Of a DNA stretch of 64,000 nt, positions 52,949 through 61,442 are shown in pieces; position 1 is the stretch's first letter, and the number at the start of each line of letters is the position of its first letter. The DNA is from DATAES01 sp963721305. GTDB taxonomy: Bacteria > Actinomycetota > Acidimicrobiia > Acidimicrobiales > JACDCH01. The notes beneath the pieces were generated by a model, which saw only the letters and a program-made list of their open reading frames with translations, searched no databases and was not told the origin of the DNA. Position numbers and translations under genes: made by a program. The stretch covers positions 372,001 through 436,000 of the forward strand of contig CAVRIR010000005.1 in assembly GCA_963721305.1 (NCBI GenBank), in the 5' to 3' direction.

Positions 52949-53857
52949 CTAGAGGAACGAGGTGAGGACGTCGAGGGTTCGCTGGTCGCCCTGATGGAAG
53001 ATGGTGTCGCTGACCGCCGCGTGGAAGTCGGTGACGCCTGCCTCCGCGTAGCGCTGGATGGCGATGCGAACAGTCTCCTCGTCGCCGAGGATCGCGACGT
53101 CGGCGGGACCGGCGGCACCCTCCTTGTCGAGCATCGCTCGGTACGACGGCAGCGTGCCGTAGATCTGGAGTGTCTGGTTGATCATGTCCTTGGCCGCGTC
53201 GACGTCCGCGGTCACCGAGACCGGAACGCCGGCCACGACTCGCGGCGTGGGACGGCCGGCGGCGGCGGCGGCCTTGCTCATGGTGGGCACGATGTGGGTC
53301 TCGATGGTCTTGTAGCCGGTCATCCACGTGATCGTGCCGGCGGTCATCGATCCGGCGAGTTTCAACATGACCGGCGCGAGCGCGGCGATCATCACCGGCG
53401 GCGGCGTCGTGCCCATTCGCTCGAGCGGTGTGAAGGAGGAGTCGACGTTGTACAGATCGCCATGGAAGGTGACGGTTCCCTGCTCGAGGAGGCCGTTGAG
53501 CACCGTGAGGTACTCACGCATGTGCTTGGCCGGCTTGTCGAACGACAGCCCGAGGATGCCCTCGATCACGAGCTGGTGCGAGAGCCCGATGCCGAGTACG
53601 AACCGACCGCCGGTGGCGGCCTGGGTGCTCATCGCCTGCTGCGCCATATAGAAGGGATGTCGCGAGTAGGTGGGCACGACGGCGGTGCCGAGCTCGATGC
53701 GGGGCACCTCGCGGCCCGCGACGGCGATCGCTGTCATCGCGTCGAGTCCGAAGATGTTTGCGACCCATCCGGAGTGAAAGCCCGCCTGCTCGGCCGCCTT
53801 TGCGTTCGTGACGACCTCGTCGATCGTCGACCCACCAATGCTGATCGCCATTCGCAT
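52949..53857 (-). CDS. LLM-class F420-dependent oxidoreductase
   Basis: This 302-residue TIM-barrel protein is of the luciferase-like family that uses coenzyme F420. It has AKAAEQAGFHSGWVANIFGL at the start, RIELGTAVVPTYSRHPFYMA and FVLGIGLSHQLVIE, close to the TIGR03564 group. It contains TFHGDLYNVD and IAALAPVMLKLAG. The ATG at 53857 gives the normal start. It stands alone after ssrA. The substrate is unknown. Confidence 0.85.
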   Translation of the reverse strand: MRMAISIGGSTIDEVVTNAKAAEQAGFHSGWVANIFGLDAMTAIAVAGREVPRIELGTAVVPTYSRHPFYMAQQAMSTQAATGGRFVLGIGLSHQLVIEGILGLSFDKPAKHMREYLTVLNGLLEQGTVTFHGDLYNVDSSFTPLERMGTTPPPVMIAALAPVMLKLAGSMTAGTITWMTGYKTIETHIVPTMSKAAAAAGRPTPRVVAGVPVSVTADVDAAKDMINQTLQIYGTLPSYRAMLDKEGAAGPADVAILGDEETVRIAIQRYAEAGVTDFHAAVSDTIFHQGDQRTLDVLTSFL

Positions 53858-53906
53858 GGCGTGAACCGTAGGCGCGCTCGCGACGCGGACGCGACAGCTC
53901 CTTGGG

Positions 53907-53939
53907 GCGCTTGAACTCAGGCGGGAACCTCTTGGGCAT
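53907..53939 (-). pseudogene. N-terminal remnant of an IS3-type transposase OrfA
   Basis: After the ribosome site AAGGATG, an ATG at 53939 opens MPKRFPPEFKR, a typical first segment of IS3-family OrfA proteins (MPK-x-YP-x-EFK/R). The match stops after about 11 residues and the frame continues into unrelated sequence. This appears to be a broken insertion sequence end. The surrounding gap 53858-54176 contains no other gene. The match is short, so chance resemblance cannot be excluded. Confidence 0.4.
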
Positions 53940-54176
53940 AGCGACATCCTTCTTGCGAGCAGAAGCTCACACATGGGATGTCAACCGGACCCGCGGCAGA
54001 CCCGATTGAGGACGGTCGGCGGCGCCTGCCTGAGCGGCTCTCCTACGTGGGTCGAGACAGTGTGCGCGATGACTTCAGGCGGGATGCCGCCCACAACTCG
54101 GGGGCCCAGGCTCTCTGGCCGGTTGCCGCGACCGTCTCTCAATCCGCGGCCAATGTTTGCAATTCGTTTTCGCCAG

Positions 54177-56720
54177 TTACACCGCGCCCGCGCTGGAGCT
54201 TGCTTGATGAGCTAGTTGCAGGAACTCTCCGTACCTGTCGGAAAGAACCCCGGTCGCTTCGCTCATGGCGTAGTTGCCGAGGGCGACGTAGGCGTCAAAG
54301 CGAGACGCGTCGTACAGCTGGTTGGTCGTCGGATCGCAAGGAAAGTTGGGATTGGCGGCGTGGTAGGCAAGCACCGACCAGGGCGCAGTCGCGGGCACGC
54401 CGGCCTTGACCACGACGAGCACCCCGTCCCAGTTTCGGTCGGGGTATCGGATTTTGCCCGTGCAGAATGGTTGTCGGACCAGCCTTGGCGTCGCCGACCT
54501 CGGGGCCATTGCTTCGGGCTTGATATCAATGTGGACACCGAGCTCGGAAGCGAGGGCGAGTGCCTGTCCGAGCGTGTCGAAGCTGTCGATGTTGTCGCCG
54601 GACGCGTCGATACACCAGATCCACGCGCAGCGACGCTCGAGCAGTTCCACGAGACCGAGGTTGTCGTAGTGCCCTCCGTCGGTGACATAAAGGAACCGCG
54701 ACCCTGGCAAGTCGCGCAAGAACGCTTCGTTGAGCAGATGCTTGACGCCCGGTGGAGGAAACGGCCTCACTCTCTTTTTCGAGCTCGCGCCCGAGTTGGT
54801 AGCGACTTTCGTCCCATCGAACGTCGCCGAGCGGGGCGTCTCTCCTTCTGGCTCAAGAGCACGGTTTGAGTCGGTCGTGGACTCACGCTCGATTTGTAGC
54901 AGGAGGCCTCTCCGGTTGAGCCGGTCGAGGACCTTGCTTGGCTTTGGCATCCATACGCCCAGCCGGATGTTGGCGAGCGCGAGCAAGAACCGGTAGGGAC
55001 GGCGAGTCATCTTGCCCATCTCCGGCGCGACGGCGGCGCCCGAGATCGACACCGCGTCCATGACGGTCAGGTTGTTTCGGTCGCCCAGGCCGACCTGTGC
55101 ATAGGTGCCGGTGCTGCACTTCTCAACGACCGGACCGCCGACCTTGCGTGCCGATAGCAAGAATGGGGCCGCGTTCCTGGCCGTGGGCACCAGGCCGTAG
55201 TCGGTGATGTTCGAGGTGGCGCAGATCAGTACCGTCGGGAAGTGCTCAAGCTCGAGGTCTGACAGCGGAAGCGGTTCTGTGCGGCGCGCAACGCCAACAG
55301 TGGTGGCAGGGGTCCGGGTATCCGTCGTGTTCGACAGCCTCGTGGTGAGGCGTTCTGGCGTCTGACCGCTGCCTGGGTCTGGTGGGCGCGGAACCCGTTC
55401 GAGGTTGAACGCATCACCGAGGCGTTCTTTGTAGATGGTGTGCAGCGACCAACTGTTGAGGTCGGAGAAGAACCAAGCCAAGGTCAACACAACGAGAGGG
55501 ATGACGGCCCCGAGCCACTGCCATCCGCTGGTTCCGGCCACGAGCACCGGCTGTGACGACCCGTTGTACATGAACGCCACCAGCAGACCGCCGAATAGGG
55601 CGGGCACCGCCAGCATGGTGACCAGATTCATCACCGGACGTCGAAACTTGGCTACTTGCTTGGCGAGAAAGCCGGGCGAGTCGCCGGTCGCGCCTGTGGC
55701 ACTCAGTTCCCGCCACACCGGTCCCACCGCTGCGCCGACAGCGCCGAGCACCCCGATCAAGCCGCCGAGGGGAATCCAGTAGTGACGCACGCCTCCGCTG
55801 GCGGGATCAGCGGCGTGGGCGTGGCCAGCCACCGTTGCGCGGTGCAGCCAAGCGAGCAACTGGGGAACCAGCAAGGCCACGATCGTCCATACGGCCGCGC
55901 TGACCGCGACTCCGACGGCCGCCCATTGCCACAACCGAAGAGTCCGTACCCAACGGTGCGCCACCCACACCAAACCGATTACGAGCGCCGCCGCACCGAG
56001 CGCGACAGCCACCACGACAACCCAGGTCGACGGGTGAACCGACGTCTCGGTCGACCCTATTCGCAACTGGGGAAAGCTCCAGCCGTAAATCCAACCGGAG
56101 ACGTACCCGAGCAGCATCGCCGCGGCCGCGAACAGCAGCAGGTTCATCACGACGCCCATGAAGACGCGCCACAATTCGGAAGGGAGACCACCGGGCGCGT
56201 GGGTCAAGTAATGCAGACGATCCCGTAGATGTTGCAACTCCGGCGAAGACGGCGAGTACGGCCCAGAGTCGGCCTGGAGCAAGCTCCCGTCTCCGGACTC
56301 GAGCCCATGCTGAATAATCGCCGCGGCACCCACCGCATAGGAACCACCCGACACCGCCGAGATGAACCTGGCGCCCTGAGGGCCGCGCAGCACACCCTCT
56401 GTGTCGAGGACTTGCAGGCACCCGATGGTGTAGGCGGCGGCACGAATGCCACCCCCCGAACAGCAGATACCAACCGGCCTGCGGTCGTCCACCGACGCCT
56501 GGTGGTCACTTGTGACCGTCGGCGCTTGCTGTTGTGGCTGGTACTCGTCAGACGCGACCGACCCGGAGACGAGTGGCTCTGACCGCAACGCCTCGCCTGA
56601 CGCGTCACGATCTGCGACGGGCACCTCTGTCACCGCCCCCGAGATCGGTTCGGGTCGATGAGTCCGGGAGCGCACGACTGTCCAAACCCGGGAGCGCCAG
56701 CCTCGGCGGACGCGCTCCAC
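54177..56720 (-). CDS. Large membrane patatin-like phospholipase (cPLA2-like)
   Basis: This 847-residue protein has the lipase parts split by a membrane block. The oxyanion loop GICCSGGGIRAAAY lies at about residue 84, the nucleophile Ser124 in SAVSGGSY, and the Asp in VTDGGHYDNLGL in the last third. Five to seven hydrophobic helices lie between (about 185-420). The Ser-Asp dyad is complete. It would cleave acyl ester bonds of lipids at or in the membrane. A second, different patatin gene starts upstream on the same strand. An immune-effector role, as for CapV-type patatins, is possible but unproven. Confidence 0.85.
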   Translation of the reverse strand: MERVRRGWRSRVWTVVRSRTHRPEPISGAVTEVPVADRDASGEALRSEPLVSGSVASDEYQPQQQAPTVTSDHQASVDDRRPVGICCSGGGIRAAAYTIGCLQVLDTEGVLRGPQGARFISAVSGGSYAVGAAAIIQHGLESGDGSLLQADSGPYSPSSPELQHLRDRLHYLTHAPGGLPSELWRVFMGVVMNLLLFAAAAMLLGYVSGWIYGWSFPQLRIGSTETSVHPSTWVVVVAVALGAAALVIGLVWVAHRWVRTLRLWQWAAVGVAVSAAVWTIVALLVPQLLAWLHRATVAGHAHAADPASGGVRHYWIPLGGLIGVLGAVGAAVGPVWRELSATGATGDSPGFLAKQVAKFRRPVMNLVTMLAVPALFGGLLVAFMYNGSSQPVLVAGTSGWQWLGAVIPLVVLTLAWFFSDLNSWSLHTIYKERLGDAFNLERVPRPPDPGSGQTPERLTTRLSNTTDTRTPATTVGVARRTEPLPLSDLELEHFPTVLICATSNITDYGLVPTARNAAPFLLSARKVGGPVVEKCSTGTYAQVGLGDRNNLTVMDAVSISGAAVAPEMGKMTRRPYRFLLALANIRLGVWMPKPSKVLDRLNRRGLLLQIERESTTDSNRALEPEGETPRSATFDGTKVATNSGASSKKRVRPFPPPGVKHLLNEAFLRDLPGSRFLYVTDGGHYDNLGLVELLERRCAWIWCIDASGDNIDSFDTLGQALALASELGVHIDIKPEAMAPRSATPRLVRQPFCTGKIRYPDRNWDGVLVVVKAGVPATAPWSVLAYHAANPNFPCDPTTNQLYDASRFDAYVALGNYAMSEATGVLSDRYGEFLQLAHQASSSAGAV

Positions 56721-56857
56721 ACCCAGTTAGTGGTACGGCATTGAGGCATCGCCCGCCGCCCCCTCGCTAGCCCGGCACCATCCCTGACCTCAGCGTCCTC
56801 ACCCAACCACGGATGTCACTGTGAGGCAAGTGGCGAGCGACTGTGCGCGTACGCCCA

Positions 56858-59800
56858 CTAGCGAGGAACCGAGACGGCGTTCGCCGGCTCTGTCGCGGTG
56901 CAGGAAGCGGCGACCACCCGGACGATCGGGGCGCGATACCAACCGTGACGTTCGCATGACCATCGCGCCACTTCGTTGCGCGCGTGCGCGGCGCCGAACC
57001 CGCTGAGCCCGACGATGATCAGAAGCGCGAGCCCGCCGGCTACGACCGGACTGCTCTGCCGTCTCACCGAGTCACGACGCGTACCCAAGCTCACCGCAAG
57101 TAGCAGCCCGGCGACGACACCGAGCGCCAGGAGCCCGGCCGTGCGCGCCCAACCGTCCCAGGACGCAATCGCGTACAGTGCCAACCCCAGCGCGACCACG
57201 GTCGCGCCGACCAACACCAGCGCGACCATCGTCGACTTGCGGTCGAACCACAATCGCAACAGCTCGACGACCAGTTTCAGTCCGACAATGATCAGCAGCA
57301 GCGTCCACCCGAACGCAACAACACCTGGTCCGCCGAAAAAGCCACCCAGGATGATCATGAGGATCGACGCCACGATCGCCACGTCCATGAGGTGCCGGGT
57401 GACGATCGATTGCATGCGGTTCGGCAGCGCGACTTCGATGAGGCTGGCGCCGAGCCGCAGCACACGTCCGATCCATTTCGTCGGTGCCGCGAACGGGCCC
57501 GGGGCGCGGACGATGCCGGTGCCCACGCTGTCCGCCACCCGGGCGGCCCGGGCCGCCAGCTGCAGGCTCTGCCGGGGATCCGGCGGATCAGCCTGCAGAT
57601 TCGCCTTCAACGCACCGATCGTGTGGTCGACGTCGCGCTCGGACACCCCCTCGTTGCCTTGGAGTGGCGACAACTCGAACAGTGACCGGTACTTGTCGTC
57701 GAGCAGAACCTGCTTGACGATGCCACGGTGCGCTTCGTCGATGAGCTGATCCCGTTCCGTGGAGCCGGCCTCGCCGTCTACCGTGGCCGGCCACAGCGCG
57801 CAGATCAGGCGTTCGGCGGCGTCGAGTCGTCCCCACAGGATGTCTCGCCGGCGCCAGTCCTCGTCGAAGAACGCTCCGAAATGGTGGACACGGACGCCGG
57901 ACAGTTTCGGACCCGACCGCTCCTCGTCGACCAACCGCTTGGTGTCGCGAGGGCTGACCCGCACGACCCGGATGTCGTCGTTTTCTCCTGGTAGCAGGTC
58001 GCGCACCCCGAGCGTGGCTTGGTCGTAGTCGTCGAACCGCTCGAACTGCCGTCGTAGATCGGGGTCGTCGCCGATGGCGGCAATGACCTTGTCGTTGACG
58101 GCCGGCAGGTTGATCGTGTTCGCGAAATCCTCCAACACCGGGTCGAGCGCGTCCCGCAAGTCCGGGTAGTGGTCGCCCCCGACGTCACTCTCGCTGCTCG
58201 ACGGATCCACAGCACCGAGCACCTCACGAAGCCGCGATAGCGCTTGCGACGGTTGCTCACGGGCCCGGATCTGTCGCGCTGCCGTGGCGAACTCGGTGTA
58301 CACATCGTCGAGCTTCGACCGCACGGCCCGCATTGACGCCGCCGCCTCTGCGTCCGCCCCTAGCAGTCTCTTGCCTGCGCGTCCGTGGACGAAGTTGATG
58401 CGGCGCAGCCAATAGCTCAGGTCCCACCGGTCCAAGAACCACTGTCCACGTGCTGCGTCGACAGTGGTACTGCCGTCGAGCCACCGCTCCACCAGGCGGG
58501 ACGCGAAACGGTGCTGCTGTGAGTCAGGGTCGTACTGGCGTGCCGGGAACCCAACCCGGGCGAGCACCTCGCCAACGTCGGACGCCGTGCGCGAGATCCG
58601 CAGCGCGATGTACCCCGCCTCGGCGACGGTTGTGGCTGGCGCCGATCGCGCGTCGCCCACGCTGGCCTCATCGAGGTGCTCGTCCACAACCTGGTTGCCG
58701 TCAGTCCCGACGGTACGCACCGAGCCGGACCGACCGGGCGTCGAGGGCGTCGTGTCGTGCACGTTGTCCCCGGAACGAGACGGTGTTTGCTCCGCGTCAA
58801 GGGCCTGATCCACGGCCGCGTAGATCCTGCGCCGCGCGTCGAGGGGCCCGCGCAAGTCAAGAATGCGGTCCACTTCCCCACCGATCGTCTGAATCCTTGG
58901 CAACGTCGCGGCCTTGACGACGGTCGAGACCAAGTCGGTACGCGGGCGAGCTTCTGCTACGTCCGGTACGTCGGCGCCGGGGTCCGGGTCGACGATGAGG
59001 ATTCGGCGCGCGACGGGCAGCTCCGCACGCCGGTTCGGCAGGGTCGACATCACCAGATCGACTGGGTTGTTATCGAGGTAGCCGCCGTCCGCGAACGACC
59101 GTGACCTGATCGCCACCTCAGAGTCGCCATACTCCCGGAAGAACTGGCCGATGTTCGACGACGTGTCTTCCCAGTCGCGCCCGCCGGGTACGGCTTCTTT
59201 CCCGACGCCGTCAACGGCGTCGTCGAGATCGGACAGTTGTACGGCCTGGAACGCGCCCGGGAACGACGACGTGCAACGCGCCGCGAACGCCAGCATCGGA
59301 TCCCAACGACGCTCAAAAAGATTGATGGCTGAGTCGGGACGACCGTCGTACAGGAAATGAAACGTCTTGCGATAATTCGCCTCCCGCATGATCCCCAGTC
59401 GCGTCTGATCCGTCGTATCGACAGTCTCTGGTCGACCGTCGAGATCCGTCGTGGTAACCCACAGATCAATGGCATCCGCGTACGGCGAGGGCACCGGGTC
59501 TCGCCTCGTCTCGCTCACCTCGTCCACCGCCACGAGCAGCTGGTAGAGCATCCGTGGGCCGCTCAGCAACGACAGCGGCGGATGTTGGGGCTTGACGGCC
59601 GGATTGCCGGTGCTCACGCCGCGGTCATTGAGGAGCTTGGCGATGTCGCCCTGCTCGATCCAAAGATGGTTGAGAGCCGAGATGTCCTGGTCGTTCGCCA
59701 ACGCCTTGCCCAGAAACACACCGTTGATGCCACCAGCGGATGTGCCCGTGATGATGTCGACCACAAACCGGGTCCGCACTTCTCCGTCCGCGACACCCGT

Positions 59801-60025
59801 GCTCCGACCCTGATCGAGGATCTGTCCCAGCTTCCGATACACGGGACCAGCACCACGCAACTCAGCGGCATCGACGTGCAAACCATCGTCGCCCTTCGGA
59901 GCGGTCGCGCGAACCAGCTCGAACAGCTCCTGCACGATGCCGTTCATGTAAATCGCGAGCGAAACCCCGCCATACAGCACCACCGCGAAACGGACCTCGC
60001 TCGTCGCCGCGTACCCCTGATCCAT
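56858..60025 (-). CDS. Very large patatin-related protein with C-terminal membrane region
   Basis: This protein of about 1,055 residues has an N-terminal patatin domain with VVLYGGVSLAIYMNGIVQEL (oxyanion loop), Ser96 in TGTSAGGINGVF and the Asp in SFADGGYLDNNPVDL. A long helical middle part follows, then about six C-terminal membrane helices (e.g. MIILGGFFGGPGVVAFGWTL). The layout matches the TIGR03607 patatin-related group with DUF3376-like regions. The longer frame upstream is not family-like; MDQGYAATSEVRFAVVLYGG at 60025 is the natural start. It lies 137 bases before the other patatin gene in the direction of transcription. Confidence 0.85.
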   Translation of the reverse strand: MDQGYAATSEVRFAVVLYGGVSLAIYMNGIVQELFELVRATAPKGDDGLHVDAAELRGAGPVYRKLGQILDQGRSTGVADGEVRTRFVVDIITGTSAGGINGVFLGKALANDQDISALNHLWIEQGDIAKLLNDRGVSTGNPAVKPQHPPLSLLSGPRMLYQLLVAVDEVSETRRDPVPSPYADAIDLWVTTTDLDGRPETVDTTDQTRLGIMREANYRKTFHFLYDGRPDSAINLFERRWDPMLAFAARCTSSFPGAFQAVQLSDLDDAVDGVGKEAVPGGRDWEDTSSNIGQFFREYGDSEVAIRSRSFADGGYLDNNPVDLVMSTLPNRRAELPVARRILIVDPDPGADVPDVAEARPRTDLVSTVVKAATLPRIQTIGGEVDRILDLRGPLDARRRIYAAVDQALDAEQTPSRSGDNVHDTTPSTPGRSGSVRTVGTDGNQVVDEHLDEASVGDARSAPATTVAEAGYIALRISRTASDVGEVLARVGFPARQYDPDSQQHRFASRLVERWLDGSTTVDAARGQWFLDRWDLSYWLRRINFVHGRAGKRLLGADAEAAASMRAVRSKLDDVYTEFATAARQIRAREQPSQALSRLREVLGAVDPSSSESDVGGDHYPDLRDALDPVLEDFANTINLPAVNDKVIAAIGDDPDLRRQFERFDDYDQATLGVRDLLPGENDDIRVVRVSPRDTKRLVDEERSGPKLSGVRVHHFGAFFDEDWRRRDILWGRLDAAERLICALWPATVDGEAGSTERDQLIDEAHRGIVKQVLLDDKYRSLFELSPLQGNEGVSERDVDHTIGALKANLQADPPDPRQSLQLAARAARVADSVGTGIVRAPGPFAAPTKWIGRVLRLGASLIEVALPNRMQSIVTRHLMDVAIVASILMIILGGFFGGPGVVAFGWTLLLIIVGLKLVVELLRLWFDRKSTMVALVLVGATVVALGLALYAIASWDGWARTAGLLALGVVAGLLLAVSLGTRRDSVRRQSSPVVAGGLALLIIVGLSGFGAAHARNEVARWSCERHGWYRAPIVRVVAASCTATEPANAVSVPR

Positions 60026-60275
60026 ACGACTCGCCTCCCACGTTGAGCGAACAAGCCCACACACGAGCACCCGCAACTCCAGCGCCGCCGGTACGGACCT
60101 TACGCGACCCGACCGCCGTCGCCCGGACCAGGTTCGTCGACACGACCGGCGTGCACGCCACCGACTTCGATCTGGAGGAGGTGGGCTTTTCACTGACGAC
60201 GAACTTCTCTTCCCCGTCGGGATACGGCCGGACAATGCGAACCGAGGCATTTCCGGAAGTAGCGTGCGCGTTCGT

Positions 60276-61442
60276 ATGGCGGACGAGAACGTGGTCGATC
60301 TCGGGAATGGGTTCGAGTTGTCGGCGTCGTTTCCCGGGGCACCGGGTTCGGTGCGAGTGGACCTCCGTTGGCGCTCCCACCGGCTCTTTGCCCATGTGTT
60401 CACGGTCGAACGCCCGACAGCGCACTTCGTCGACAACCGGGCCCACCACCGCGCCGGTGGGCGCATGAAGTTGGATGTGTTCACAGGCGAGCTGTGGTGG
60501 TCACTTCATCTCGAGGTGCGACAAAGGGGGGTGTGGAAACGTCTCGTCTCGGTCGACCACGCTGTGGCGGCGCGATTCGATCCGTCGATCGGCGAGATTG
60601 CGGGAAGCACGACCGTGCACGAGCCGGTTGTTGACGACCCCGTCTTCGGGCGTTCACAACTGTGCTCGCCGACCGTCCTTCGCTTGCACGTCGCTGATGT
60701 CGGACGCTGGATCGCGGACGTTGGTCAGATCGCAAAGCGAACGCTGTTCCCGGCCGTCCCTCCGTTCACGTTCAACACGGTCGCTTGCGTGGGTGCGGCA
60801 CCGGATGGCGACCCCGGCCTGTACACGGATCCCACGTCGCCGTGGTTCAACGTCTTCTTCGGCTACTACCAGGTCGACTGCCCGAAGAGCCTGTGGGACC
60901 GGCCGTTCGCGTATCGGATCGGGCCCGACGCGCCACCCCAGCCCCTCGTCGAGGACATTGTTCGGCTCGGTAAGGCGGACTGGAACTGGTTCTCGAACTG
61001 GATGTACGGCGTTCCTGCCCATGTCCTGCAGCGCCACGACGACATCGACATGAGGTCGGTCGATGTGAACGTCAGCGGCCCGAGTCGGATCGGCGCGTCG
61101 GGCTGGCATCACGTGCGCCTGACTGGCGTCGACGTGGCCAGCAGCTACGTCAGCGACCGTCCGGACGCGCAGCAACTCGTTCGTAACACGGTGACGCAGA
61201 ATGTGTGGCATCGCGCCTTCGGGATGCCACACCCTCGACCGGGCTATCCGGAGAGCTTCATCCCGACCCTCGTTGACGCAGCGCTCGACATCGCGTACTG
61301 GGAGGACAGCGCGTTCTACCACACCCTCATGTTCGGTGGCACAGCAGATGCGGGCACGAACCCCAGGTTCCTTGACGTTCAGGTCAACGCGACTCGGAAG
61401 GTCATCACCAAGCACTACGCGAGCCGCGGACTCCCCGCCTGA
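60276..61442 (+). CDS. Unknown protein divergent from the patatin pair
   Basis: This 388-residue protein starts at the ATG MADENVVDLGNGFELSASFP, with a GTG at 60264 as alternative. It is Trp/Asp/His-rich, without signal peptide or membrane helix. Noticeable parts are FTGELWWSLHLEVRQRGVWK, SPWFNVFFGYYQVDCPKSLW and WNWFSNWMYGVPAHVLQRHD. It shares the 250-base intergenic with the patatin gene, so the two may be coregulated. I do not recognise the family. Confidence 0.6.
   Translation: MADENVVDLGNGFELSASFPGAPGSVRVDLRWRSHRLFAHVFTVERPTAHFVDNRAHHRAGGRMKLDVFTGELWWSLHLEVRQRGVWKRLVSVDHAVAARFDPSIGEIAGSTTVHEPVVDDPVFGRSQLCSPTVLRLHVADVGRWIADVGQIAKRTLFPAVPPFTFNTVACVGAAPDGDPGLYTDPTSPWFNVFFGYYQVDCPKSLWDRPFAYRIGPDAPPQPLVEDIVRLGKADWNWFSNWMYGVPAHVLQRHDDIDMRSVDVNVSGPSRIGASGWHHVRLTGVDVASSYVSDRPDAQQLVRNTVTQNVWHRAFGMPHPRPGYPESFIPTLVDAALDIAYWEDSAFYHTLMFGGTADAGTNPRFLDVQVNATRKVITKHYASRGLPA

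Noticed and set aside
52809..53327. Minus-strand 172-residue ORF after ssrA
   Set aside because: It mostly lies inside the F420-type oxidoreductase gene in another frame and has no integrase motifs.
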